A stretch of DNA of 18,626 nt from CAZODA01 sp964578485 (lineage in GTDB: Bacteria; Bacteroidota; Bacteroidia; Bacteroidales; Marinilabiliaceae), in the NCBI GenBank assembly GCA_964578485.1, contig CAZODA010000054.1, positions 1 through 18,626 on the forward strand. Direction: 5' to 3'. The stretch's first letter is position 1; each line of letters begins with the position of its first letter. Positions 1-8,286 of this stretch are shown here, piece after piece. A program made the position numbers and the translations under genes. The notes beneath the pieces are model-generated. The model was not told the DNA's origin. It worked only from the letters and a program-made list of their open reading frames with translations, and searched no databases.

Positions 1-54
1 GAAACTCAAAACCCGAAACTCAAAACCCGAAACTCAAAACCCGAAACTCAAAAC
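1..54. repeat. 14-bp tandem repeat array (about 3.9 copies, open at the left edge)
   Basis: The unit GAAACTCAAAACCC is repeated without change at 1-14, 15-28 and 29-42, and a fourth copy covers 12 of 14 bases (43-54) before the sequence diverges. There are no spacers, so this is a minisatellite and not a CRISPR. It starts at the window edge, so the real array may be longer. It ends 110 bp before the Crp/Fnr gene; an effect of copy number on that gene is possible but only a guess. Confidence 0.9.
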
Positions 55-164
55 TTTATACTCCAAATCCCTCAGTTTTTCGGATAGTTTCACTTTTAAA
101 GGGGAGGAGTTGGAGCGTTATTAAACAATTCCTTCCTTATGATGGTTTATTTATTATTGTTGTA

Positions 165-845
165 ATGAGTATGATAAATTATCTTGAATTATTAAGTGAG
201 TCAATTTTATTTTTTGGCATAGAAGCTTCTATTGTTGATAAGTTATTTCGAACAATTCATTATCAGAAAAAGCGTTATCAACAAAACGAAGTAATTGCCT
301 TTAGTGGTGATGAATGTAAATCCTTGCAAATAGTTTTAGAAGGGAGTGTTAGGGGTGAAATGATGGATATATCGGGCAAGGTTTTAAAAATTGAAGATAT
401 ACATCCCTTTAATCCTTTGGCCATAGCTTTTTTATTTGGTGAGAATAATAATTATCCTGTTACTATTACTGCAAATGAATCTACACTATTATTAATTTTA
501 CCTCGTGAGTCTGTTATCCAGTTGATGCAACAAAATGTAATATTCCTCACAAACTTTATTAACACTGTATCTAATCGCACTCAATTTATTATTTCAAAGT
601 TAAAATTTTTATCATTCCACAGTTTACGTGGGAAGCTTGCACATTTTCTTTTGGAGTTGGATAGGGAGCAGAATGGGAGTTTTATGTTGCCGAAAACACA
701 GGAAAAGCTTGCTGAATTATTTGGAGTTGCACGACCATCGTTAAGCAGGGTATTACGAGCCATGCATAAAGAAGGAATTTTACATGCAGAAGGAAAAAAG
801 ATTAAAATATTAGATAGAGACAGGCTTAAAGAAGCATTAAAATAA
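165..845 (+). CDS. Crp/Fnr family transcriptional regulator
   Basis: A cytoplasmic DNA-binding regulator of 226 residues, the usual Crp/Fnr length. Residues about 12-115 form the cyclic-nucleotide-binding-like beta barrel (IAFSGDE at 44-50, then a loop with FNPLAIAFLFGE at 82-93 where this superfamily carries its effector-binding helix). A long dimerisation helix follows (about 116-150). The winged helix is at about 177-210, with KLAELFGVARPSLSRVLRAM (181-200) as the helix-turn-helix. Only one cysteine (Cys51) is present, so an Fnr-type [4Fe-4S] cluster is not expected. The barrel also lacks the obvious cAMP-binding signature. The effector and targets are unknown; it resembles the many Bacteroidetes paralogues that respond to redox or nitrosative stress, but I cannot say which. 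A second ATG lies two codons downstream (171). There is no Shine-Dalgarno sequence. It is convergent with queF. Confidence 0.9.
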   Translation: MSMINYLELLSESILFFGIEASIVDKLFRTIHYQKKRYQQNEVIAFSGDECKSLQIVLEGSVRGEMMDISGKVLKIEDIHPFNPLAIAFLFGENNNYPVTITANESTLLLILPRESVIQLMQQNVIFLTNFINTVSNRTQFIISKLKFLSFHSLRGKLAHFLLELDREQNGSFMLPKTQEKLAELFGVARPSLSRVLRAMHKEGILHAEGKKIKILDRDRLKEALK

Positions 846-903
846 TTTTCAGCCCGGTTTTTTAATTAATCTGTACAACAAACTATTTGAAATTTAAGCA
901 TCA

Positions 904-1785
904 TTATTGTCGCAATAATTTCTGTGATAATTCTTCCACATTGCTTAAAAATTTTGGTAAGAGGCTTTGGTGGTTTGCCCTGACAGGACAAATATCTATG
1001 CCTCCTCTACGCGTGTAAACACAGCTTACCATTAATTTATCCGGCGAAAAAATATCCCATAATCTTTTATAAATCATTTCACAAACTTCTTCATGAAAAT
1101 GATTTTCATTTCTAAAAGACACAAGATATTTCAATAATGAGCTTTTGTCGGGAAGTTTTTCTCCTTTCATAAAAATAAATACGGAGCCCCAATCAGGTTG
1201 ATCTGTAATTTTACATTTGCTTCGAAGAAGATGACTTGCAACTTTTATTTCTGATTTTGTTTCATTGGAAAGTTTCAAGAGTTCCGGAGCTTCTGTATAG
1301 CTATCAAAATAGCTTTGTTTTATTTTCGGATCAGCTTCTAATAACTCATAATTATTAAAATCGTAATTATTTGAATTTGATATTGTATTGTCGTGCAATT
1401 TCAAATTAACTTCTCCTTGCAAAAGTTTAGTTAGATCTCTGTTTATAATATCGAGTATTTTTTTGAGACCATCTTCAGGATTCTCTCCATATTTCTCCAT
1501 ATTAAAGCCATTCAAATAAAGTTTTAAAGATTTACTTTCAATTAATGAATGACTTGTTGCCGGATAACTTAGTTTTAATACCCCTGTTACAGGAAGCCCT
1601 TTATTTGTAAGAAAGCTAAATTCGTAGGCATGCCAAATATCATAGCCTATAAAAGGTAATTGATGATCATCGATATAGTATTTTTCACGGTTGTATTTGC
1701 GTGGTACAGCTACTAAGACCGAGGGTGTATATTTGTTTGGAAGTTTAACCTTTTTGCCAAGTATTTTACCTTCTATCGACTTCAT
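904..1785 (-). CDS. queF: NADPH-dependent preQ0 reductase (7-cyano-7-deazaguanine reductase), long two-domain type
   Basis: Reduces the nitrile of preQ0 to the aminomethyl group of preQ1, using two NADPH, in queuosine synthesis. The protein has 293 residues, which is the long YqcD/E. coli-type form with two fused tunnelling-fold halves, not the short Bacillus form. The QueF signature ESKSLKLY (83-90) binds NADPH. The catalytic cysteine that forms the thioimide is Cys191 in KCKITDQPDWGS, with Asp198 as the acid; these match Cys190 and Asp197 of E. coli QueF. FHEEVCE (228-234 region) supplies the substrate-binding His/Glu pair. It is the last gene of the minus-strand queC–queE–queF run and starts 33 bp after queE ends. 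It looks intact. Confidence 0.96.
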   Translation of the reverse strand: MKSIEGKILGKKVKLPNKYTPSVLVAVPRKYNREKYYIDDHQLPFIGYDIWHAYEFSFLTNKGLPVTGVLKLSYPATSHSLIESKSLKLYLNGFNMEKYGENPEDGLKKILDIINRDLTKLLQGEVNLKLHDNTISNSNNYDFNNYELLEADPKIKQSYFDSYTEAPELLKLSNETKSEIKVASHLLRSKCKITDQPDWGSVFIFMKGEKLPDKSSLLKYLVSFRNENHFHEEVCEMIYKRLWDIFSPDKLMVSCVYTRRGGIDICPVRANHQSLLPKFLSNVEELSQKLLRQ

Positions 1786-1818
1786 GTAAAATTAATTGTA
1801 ATGAATAAAATATGTTTT

Positions 1819-2679
1819 TTATACTCCCACGATATTTCCAAACAAGCTTATATGCATGCGTGGAGAGAAGCGCCAGCCGTTGCGTATTGCCATTTCAAGA
1901 GTAAGACTTGTGGTTTTGATTAATTCTTCCTCACTCGCTCCTAAGGGCATAAGTAGAATATCAGATGCTTTCCAACCGGATAATTTATTCAAAAATACTT
2001 CAATAATTTCCTGCTCGTCCTGTGGCAAACCTATTACAAATTTTAGTTGAATTTCTTTTGCAAGTTTATTGCAATTATCAATATAAGATTGAAGGACTTT
2101 TAAATTTACTCGCTTTTCGTTGTGATACTTAAAAGGCCCTGATAGTTTTAAACCTAAGGATTTTAGTTTGGCCTCATTTGGAACGGAATTTTTAAGTTTT
2201 GGCGAAATTGATATTAGATCAATATTTTTGGCCGTTTCATTATGAAAAATTGTTCCATTTGTTTCGAGTGTAATATGCAGATCGAATTGTTTTTTTAATT
2301 CAGCCGTTAGTTCCGCAAGTGCTTCTTTTTGCATTAGTGGTTCGCCACCGCTTATAACAATATGTTTAAGAGAGCCTATATTATTTTTAACCAGCTCAAT
2401 AATCTCATTTACAGTTAAGTTTTGAGCTCCTTTAGTATCAAATGAAGCATGAGGAGTATCACAAATACTTAAAGTTTTATCAGGCAATTCCCACATGCAA
2501 CGTAGATTGCAATGTGCTAAACGAATAAATAGGGATGGCATGCCTGCTAATTTTCCTTCTCCCTGTATTGTACCCGGAATTGCCATACCGGTTGCAGGTA
2601 GGCTTGTGATTTTTTGTCCATTTAAATCTGTAGTAATTGGAAAAACACCCTCATGTGCCAAAGTTATATATGAACTCAT
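1819..2679 (-). CDS. queE: 7-carboxy-7-deazaguanine synthase, radical SAM enzyme with atypical cysteine spacing
   Basis: Radical SAM enzyme that converts 6-carboxytetrahydropterin to 7-carboxy-7-deazaguanine, the ring contraction step of the pathway. The 286-residue protein has the QueE N-terminal TIQGEG motif (37-42), the SAM-binding ISGGEP (109-114), LETNGT (138-143), a serine-proline-lysine segment at 159-161, and a C-terminal RMHISLFGN stretch (274-282). The cluster-binding cysteines are Cys57, Cys61 and Cys73, that is CX3CX11C, in place of the usual CX3CX2C. The third cysteine is still followed by Asp-Thr as in other QueE proteins, so nine extra residues sit between Trp63 and Cys73. The gene lies between queC (50 bp gap) and queF (33 bp gap) in one operon. 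Function is secure from context and motifs; the cluster-loop insertion is the odd point. Confidence 0.94.
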   Translation of the reverse strand: MSSYITLAHEGVFPITTDLNGQKITSLPATGMAIPGTIQGEGKLAGMPSLFIRLAHCNLRCMWELPDKTLSICDTPHASFDTKGAQNLTVNEIIELVKNNIGSLKHIVISGGEPLMQKEALAELTAELKKQFDLHITLETNGTIFHNETAKNIDLISISPKLKNSVPNEAKLKSLGLKLSGPFKYHNEKRVNLKVLQSYIDNCNKLAKEIQLKFVIGLPQDEQEIIEVFLNKLSGWKASDILLMPLGASEEELIKTTSLTLEMAIRNGWRFSPRMHISLFGNIVGV

Positions 2680-2729
2680 AGATTTTTTTTCTTTGCATTA
2701 AGTTTTAAAACAATATTTTCCTTTGTGTT

Positions 2730-3398
2730 TTAAAGAAAAGAACTGTCAATAATTCCTGCTTCCTTGAAGGCTTTAGCCCGCAACAAGCAGCTATCGCAGG
2801 TTCCACAGGGTCTTTCTTCTCCACGGTAGCAACTCCATGTTAAATGAAAGGGTACGCCTAATTTTGCACCAATAAGAATTTCATCTGCCTTGGTTTTATT
2901 CATAAAGGGTCTGTGTATTTTTATGGTTTTATTTTTTTCAACTGCCATAACAGTTCCCTCATTAATAGCAGTTTCCATTGCTTTTATAAAAGATTCCCTG
3001 CAATCGACATAACCTGAATAATCAACTTCACTCACCCCAATAAAAATATGTTGTGCTTTTTTTGTTTCTGCCAAAGAGGCTGCCATTGATAAAAAGATCA
3101 TATTTCTTGCAGGCACATAGGTAAGGGGGATATCTTTGCGCTTAATATTTCCATCTTCTATGTTAGCATTTGCGTCTGTTAAAGAGGATCCGGCCCATTG
3201 TTGCAAATTAATTTTTATCTCGTGATGTTCTTTAACTTCTGCTTTTTTGGCCAATTCAGCAGCTGCTTTTAATTCCCGTTTATGGCGTTGTCCGTAATCA
3301 AAGCTTAATGTATATAACTCATAAGCTTGACTTTTTGCGAGCCATAAAGTTATTGCAGAGTCTAACCCTCCTGACAATAAGACAATTGCACGTTCCAT
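2730..3398 (-). CDS. queC: 7-cyano-7-deazaguanine (preQ0) synthase
   Basis: ATP-dependent ligase that turns 7-carboxy-7-deazaguanine and ammonia into preQ0. The 222-residue protein begins with the PP-loop LLSGGLDSA (7-15) of the N-type ATP pyrophosphatases. The QueC zinc site is at the C-terminus: Cys190, Cys198, Cys201 and Cys204 in the segment SCYRGEERPCGTCDSC. It is the first gene of the operon, so the three genes cover carboxydeazaguanine formation through to preQ1. QueD and FolE, which supply the pterin substrate, must be elsewhere. A long leader with a TATCTTTG element lies upstream. Confidence 0.96.
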   Translation of the reverse strand: MERAIVLLSGGLDSAITLWLAKSQAYELYTLSFDYGQRHKRELKAAAELAKKAEVKEHHEIKINLQQWAGSSLTDANANIEDGNIKRKDIPLTYVPARNMIFLSMAASLAETKKAQHIFIGVSEVDYSGYVDCRESFIKAMETAINEGTVMAVEKNKTIKIHRPFMNKTKADEILIGAKLGVPFHLTWSCYRGEERPCGTCDSCLLRAKAFKEAGIIDSSFL

Positions 3399-3478
3399 TA
3401 TTTTCTTTTAAAGTGAATTTTTAATTTAAACCAACTTTAGGAATGGCAAAACAGTGGAGAGAAGGGCTTAAACCCTTA

Positions 3479-3559
3479 TTAGAATTTCAAAAGAAGATGG
3501 TTTTTTGATCCTTTACAGATAAAAAAATCCAACAATATTTTAAAGTATTCAAGGTCCAT
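3479..3559 (-). CDS. Possible 26-codon leader ORF upstream of queC
   Basis: An ATG-initiated frame of 26 codons ends in TAA, 80 bp before the queC start. The predicted peptide begins MDLEYFKILLDFF and ends LLLKF. The same frame stays open for another 15-20 codons upstream of the ATG, so it could instead be the tail of a decayed gene. It lies inside the predicted leader. Such a short frame in AT-rich DNA can arise by chance, and nothing in the peptide is recognisable. Confidence 0.15.
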   Translation of the reverse strand: MDLEYFKILLDFFICKGSKNHLLLKF

Positions 3560-3605
3560 AGTTTTGTTTTCCGACAGGATGGTTTCGAACTGTCTTTCTT
3601 TCCTG

Positions 3606-3613
3606 CAAAGATA
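3606..3613 (-). promoter_or_regulatory. Putative Bacteroidetes -7 promoter element for the queC operon
   Basis: Read on the minus strand, TATCTTTG is a full match to the Bacteroidetes TAnnTTTG -7 consensus, followed by CAGG. No good TTTG -33 element is found 19-21 bp upstream. If used, transcription would start near 3600, giving queC a leader of about 200 nt. This is an inference from a short motif in AT-rich DNA. Confidence 0.45.
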
Positions 3614-3691
3614 AGGATAAAATATTATTATAATCCCTGTTTTATTTCAAATAATATTGGATTTAGCTTCCTTAATAAATATTTCTTCTTA

Positions 3692-6600
3692 TTATTCTTT
3701 GGGGTCTTCGATAATATTAATATCCTTCATATCTTCATTCTCTTCTTTATCATTTTCTTCCATTTCTTCTATTTCTTCGTCTGAAAATTCATTAAGTAGT
3801 CTTTTCATACGATTTTCAGATGCCAATATAAAAGTATATGAACCCGACCCGGCTTTTGCACGTATTCTTCTCTCATCGGTACCAAGGGTTTGGACATTGG
3901 TATTATATTCAGCTATTGATGATCGTGTTTGCATCACATCATTACGATAGCTAAAGAAAAAATATGTTGTATCGTTGGCCTGAATATGCATATCTAATGA
4001 ATTGCCTGCCCTGCTAAAGGAAATAATTGATTTAATAGCTACCTTTCTATTAACAGGTTCATTTTTTATTGTTCCAAGCGTTACAATTGTATCAGCTAAA
4101 TAACTTCTTGCTTCCGTATTCCAAGTCCAATTTAATCCGTCTATTGTCATGAGGTATTGATAATCAGCGGGAAGTGAGCGCATAGGGTCGAAGCCTTGCA
4201 TTTCTTTTACAACTTTTTCTGCTGTTGCTTTTCCCATCCATTCGGCATAACGATTAATAGTTTCTTCATTTTCAGGATTTCCATAATCATTGTTCCCAAG
4301 TTTGATAGTATTTGTCATTATTTCAATGGAACGGTTATCTAACATAAAGTCTATACCAAAAAGTGTATTTAATTGAACTTTGTCATTATCGCGGTAATGA
4401 ATAATATCTCCTGAGGTCTTTGTTTTTATATGCCCAAGATCAAGGCCCATATTTATAGTTCCTTTAGCTGTTGTAATACATCCATCATTATGGAATCTTA
4501 AAATATTGCCAATAGTATCGGGTTTAAAAAATTTATTTTCATCAGTTAATACAAAGCTATTTGATGAATCATCAAAACCTAAGAGGCCAAATGCTGATAT
4601 TATTGGTGCATCGCTATGGAATCTTCGGTCTTCAAGGAAAGAACTATATACGATATTGGAATCTCGATTAAGAAAGAAATGATGATAAATATTTTCAAAT
4701 TCAAAATTTTGAGTGTTTTCTGCTATTGGAATAAATACATTATCCGGATCTATTTCTGATTCGAAGCGTGCATAATACTGGGGTCCTTTTGAAGAACAGT
4801 CATGAAGCATTTGTGCTCCGCCTTTAAAATTAAGCAGAGGATTCCCTGCCCTTAATTCAACATCTCCTTTAAAGGCAAATCTTCGATTAAAGGTAAATAT
4901 TTCTCTTTCACTAATATTTCCTTCTGCTAAAGTTTTATGTTCGTTGTTTGTAGCATAAATATTTGCAAATTTTATGGTTTTTACTGCCTTTTCACCATTA
5001 ATAAAATCATATAATCCATTTGCATTAAATTGATATTTCCCTTGAATACTAACATTTGCATCATAAAACTTATGTAGGGAATCGTTAAGAACAATATTTA
5101 CTGATCTTAAGGTATCAAGTACAGCATCTTTATTAATAACAACTTCACCATCGCTTAAGAGCATCTCAGTATCGGCAACCTTAATGCTTTTCACTTCGCT
5201 TGCATATATCCTTTGTGATGCAATATCATATTTTGCAATAGGAACTATAAAATCGAGCGAATCCTGACGTCTGTGTGTTGATACGAATCTATTTCCTTCA
5301 GAACCACTGGTACCAAGATGAATATGATTTGTATTCATATCCCATGAAAACTCATTAATAAAAGCTATATACCTGTTTTGTGTAAATTCAACTTTACTTC
5401 CTCTATCTCTTGAAGTAAAGGCACCCATACGTGTGTTAAAGTCTATATTTGCCAATAAATTGGTAGTTTTAAAATTTACATCCTGCTCCATGCCGTCAGA
5501 GATCAGATTGAAGTCTGCAGAGTCTGCAATTAAACTATGATGTCCGAGCTCCATTTTTCTTGCCATCAAATTTGCATTAGGCATAAGTAGTTGTCCATCA
5601 GCCTCTAAACCTTCCGGAGAAATTGTTAATGCTCCTTTTAAATTTGCTTCTCCCTGAAACATTGTGAAAGGCTCATCAATAATTTCAGCGCGCAATTTAT
5701 CATCATATGGCAGATAATTTATATTGGCAAAGTTTCCTTTTACATCGGGATATTCAACACCTGAATCTTGTGGTTCAACAGAAAACACATAAGCAAGTCC
5801 ATAAGTTTTTTCAGGTAAAAAAATAAAATTTTCGGAAGAAGAAGAAGAATTTAAATAATTAAGAGTACCATCTCCAATAAGTCCTTGGTTGCTTAGATCC
5901 AGTGTTTTACAGAAGTTAGCTCGTTTGTCGTAAATTGGATATCCATTTTCCGGCGTATTTTGTATAAAGCCCAATGAAAAATCGGGTCTGACTTTTATTA
6001 TTTCATTCAGGTCCGGGAAAATGCCGCTTGTAAAAACTCCTGAAAATTCAATATTGTCCCTTGTCAGGTGATTAATACTGTCAATTTGAAAGGGGTCGAG
6101 GGTGAAATGAAATGATTCTCTATCATAAGCTCCATCTTGGATGTCTTTTTTATCATAATAAACAAAGGAATTTGAAGTACTTGTTAGTTTTGGATATTCC
6201 GGATATTCTTCGTTTCCTGATTTATTATTGCAACTGTCAATTTCAAGATATCCTGAAAGTTGGGCAATTGTACTATTAACTTTTCTTTGTGCCCTACGAC
6301 CGTAATAGTCATAACCTTCAGTTTCGAAACGCATAGACATGGAATCAATTGATTTAAGGTCAATTCTGAAGTCTTGGTAATTGAAGTTAAAACTATTGCC
6401 AAAAAGATTTATCATTCCTGCGCTAATATTTCCATCAAAGTTGAAGTTGCGATCCTTTTTCATGGTAATTTGTTCTTCTTTTGGAAAAAGAGCAACATTC
6501 TGTCTATCACTGATGGTTATTACAGATACCCCATTCATATTCAGGTCATAATTTTTTAAGTCAAAGGTTGCATTTGGTGTATTTCCCGGAGTTGTGGAGC

Positions 6601-8203
6601 GAAATCTGATTACATCATAATCTTTTCTTCCGGCCCTAAAGAGTAGATAATCTTTAAGGCGGTCACGTATTTCAATAGTATCAGTATTAATATTATAAGC
6701 TATGAAGCCGTGAAATGACAACCCTATGATTTGCTGTCTTACTTGGTTTTCGGAAATTCTAAGAAAAGCAGCATAATCTTTTGCAGTAAAAGCTTGGTCG
6801 TTAAATCTTTTAGAACAATTTAATAAGCCTTGTAGCGGATGAATGGCATCCATACCCTGTATTTGGTTAAAAAACTCTTCTCTAAAATAGCTTATCGACT
6901 CAAAAAAGGCATAATTTTCTGCAGCACCTGTAATCATTCTTAGCTCCATAAATGGTTCGTTGGTTTTCCATTTAATTAATTCTGCATCCATACTAATATT
7001 ATGGTAGGTATTAAAAAATGGACTTTTGGAAATTCCTTCTCCATCACGTATCAAATGTATTTCTTGTATGGGATCCATATATTTGAAAAGCAGTCCGGGA
7101 TGATAAATATAGCCGGTATCGAGATTAATGGTTATTTCAGTGGTGTTACTGATTATTTGATCCTTTCGGAGTGCAAAGTGTAATGATTTAGCGGTAATAA
7201 ATGCAGTATCATTTTTAAAAATTGTGATAATTGCAGGGTTGAGATTAGTTCCGGATCCAAGGAATTTTGATCCGTGTTGTGAAAAGCCACCTTCATAATG
7301 GAAATGTTTATAAATATTATCTATCCGGTATCTTTGTTCATAAGACTCAAATCTTGGGAAAGTTGTGTTTTCCGGATTTCTAATATTCATTAATTGATGT
7401 CTGATGAAACCCGTAAGCGGATAATTGAAATAATGGCGGTTGTGAAATTCAACATTTTGGACCTCAAAGCGGTTTCTTGACATAGAAATTTCATATTGTC
7501 CAAAGCTTGCATAAACCATATTTGGGTCCAAGCCACTTTGTTCCCAAGTGACTTTCCCTTTTTCTCCTTTCCAGAGTCCACTCATAAGGTTAACCTTTCC
7601 GAGCGTGTTTTCAACAATAATACTATCATTTCTTGATTTACATACTATGGTAGTTGGAGCTTGTATTTCAACCTTTAACGAATCACTAAATAAAAATCTA
7701 AAGTTGGGATTATGAGCTTTCCAATGTAAGGCAGCAGTAGAATATAAAATATCATCATTTAAAAGACTGTTGGTGAGTTCGAATAATTTATTCCCATGTC
7801 GTAAGGGATAAGAAGGATTTTCAAGTAAGGTTAAAATAGCTTTATGCCATGTGTTAAAGCTGTCTTGGGAATGTTGCTTTTCGACAAAAGCCATAACCGT
7901 TAAAAGATAATTATTATAATCGGGGTAGGGTCTTCCTTTTTTTGTATAGATATTATCTGAAACTTCAAGGATGTAACTTTTTATTTGCTCTGACAAGTCG
8001 GGAGAAGACCAAAATTGTTCTATCCGATTAATAAAGTTTTTTGATGCACGACGGTCAGCAGAAACGCTAAATATTTCACTAATTAATTTTATGTAATTCT
8101 CTTCTCCTTGGGAGCTAAAATGTCCTGTCCCTGAAGAATAGCCTTTCAGAGAAAAAAATGTAATTAAAACATATAATAAAATGAGTCGTAAATTTTGAAT
8201 CAT
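3692..8203 (-). CDS. Very large exported protein of unknown function (1503 residues)
   Basis: I do not recognise the family. Residues 1-24 look like a Sec signal peptide (hydrophobic LRLILLYVLITFFSLKGYSS). Residues about 35-165 are predicted helical from composition. From about 170 to 1460 the sequence is beta-rich, with layers of alternating hydrophobic and polar residues and repeated phrasing (for example about 855-905, and 1015-1055 with LSDGEVVINKDAVLD), suggesting an extended beta sheet or beta-solenoid/taco as in AsmA- or OstA-like envelope proteins; this is inference. Residues about 470-520 read like a winged helix. There are few cysteines and no later membrane segment. The last 30 residues (1474-1503) are very acidic. 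It lies 83 bp downstream of prmA on the same strand and may be cotranscribed. Most likely a periplasmic or outer-membrane-associated protein; the frame is intact. Confidence 0.85.
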   Translation of the reverse strand: MIQNLRLILLYVLITFFSLKGYSSGTGHFSSQGEENYIKLISEIFSVSADRRASKNFINRIEQFWSSPDLSEQIKSYILEVSDNIYTKKGRPYPDYNNYLLTVMAFVEKQHSQDSFNTWHKAILTLLENPSYPLRHGNKLFELTNSLLNDDILYSTAALHWKAHNPNFRFLFSDSLKVEIQAPTTIVCKSRNDSIIVENTLGKVNLMSGLWKGEKGKVTWEQSGLDPNMVYASFGQYEISMSRNRFEVQNVEFHNRHYFNYPLTGFIRHQLMNIRNPENTTFPRFESYEQRYRIDNIYKHFHYEGGFSQHGSKFLGSGTNLNPAIITIFKNDTAFITAKSLHFALRKDQIISNTTEITINLDTGYIYHPGLLFKYMDPIQEIHLIRDGEGISKSPFFNTYHNISMDAELIKWKTNEPFMELRMITGAAENYAFFESISYFREEFFNQIQGMDAIHPLQGLLNCSKRFNDQAFTAKDYAAFLRISENQVRQQIIGLSFHGFIAYNINTDTIEIRDRLKDYLLFRAGRKDYDVIRFRSTTPGNTPNATFDLKNYDLNMNGVSVITISDRQNVALFPKEEQITMKKDRNFNFDGNISAGMINLFGNSFNFNYQDFRIDLKSIDSMSMRFETEGYDYYGRRAQRKVNSTIAQLSGYLEIDSCNNKSGNEEYPEYPKLTSTSNSFVYYDKKDIQDGAYDRESFHFTLDPFQIDSINHLTRDNIEFSGVFTSGIFPDLNEIIKVRPDFSLGFIQNTPENGYPIYDKRANFCKTLDLSNQGLIGDGTLNYLNSSSSSENFIFLPEKTYGLAYVFSVEPQDSGVEYPDVKGNFANINYLPYDDKLRAEIIDEPFTMFQGEANLKGALTISPEGLEADGQLLMPNANLMARKMELGHHSLIADSADFNLISDGMEQDVNFKTTNLLANIDFNTRMGAFTSRDRGSKVEFTQNRYIAFINEFSWDMNTNHIHLGTSGSEGNRFVSTHRRQDSLDFIVPIAKYDIASQRIYASEVKSIKVADTEMLLSDGEVVINKDAVLDTLRSVNIVLNDSLHKFYDANVSIQGKYQFNANGLYDFINGEKAVKTIKFANIYATNNEHKTLAEGNISEREIFTFNRRFAFKGDVELRAGNPLLNFKGGAQMLHDCSSKGPQYYARFESEIDPDNVFIPIAENTQNFEFENIYHHFFLNRDSNIVYSSFLEDRRFHSDAPIISAFGLLGFDDSSNSFVLTDENKFFKPDTIGNILRFHNDGCITTAKGTINMGLDLGHIKTKTSGDIIHYRDNDKVQLNTLFGIDFMLDNRSIEIMTNTIKLGNNDYGNPENEETINRYAEWMGKATAEKVVKEMQGFDPMRSLPADYQYLMTIDGLNWTWNTEARSYLADTIVTLGTIKNEPVNRKVAIKSIISFSRAGNSLDMHIQANDTTYFFFSYRNDVMQTRSSIAEYNTNVQTLGTDERRIRAKAGSGSYTFILASENRMKRLLNEFSDEEIEEMEENDKEENEDMKDINIIEDPKE

Positions 8204-8286
8204 ATATTATTATAATTTTTAAATCTCGGGCAGGTCAAATTTCAAATTGTTTTTTAAAAGAGATATTGACAGAAAAAGGAAAAGGC

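Larger units (their letters stand above)
3399..3691 (-). other. Intergenic region and long leader of the queC operon
   Basis: These 293 bp hold no recognised gene. Visible items are an AT-only inverted repeat (AATATTAT at 3621-3628 and ATAATATT at 3651-3658), which could be a weak terminator for the large upstream gene; the TATCTTTG element; a 5-bp hairpin GACAG/CTGTC (3573-3594); and a short AAGGG/CCCTT hairpin (about 3463-3478). I looked for a preQ1-I riboswitch (short hairpin, then a C-rich loop and an A-rich tail) ahead of queC and did not find a convincing one. A 26-codon open frame lies at 3479-3559 on the minus strand. Confidence 0.5.

Noticed and set aside
1..54. CRISPR array at the left edge
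   Set aside because: The repeats are directly abutting, 14 bp long and have no spacers; no cas genes are present.
904..3398. DNA-modification (dpd-type) deazaguanine system
   Set aside because: The cluster includes queF, which commits preQ0 to preQ1 and tRNA queuosine; no dpd genes are nearby.
3399..3605. preQ1 riboswitch ahead of queC
   Set aside because: No convincing class I pattern could be traced by eye; larger classes II and III cannot be excluded without a covariance search.
3657..3950. Open frame on the plus strand rich in Ser, Leu and Ile
   Set aside because: It is the antisense shadow of the acidic tail and C-terminal part of the 1503-residue protein; its composition simply mirrors the Glu-rich codons.
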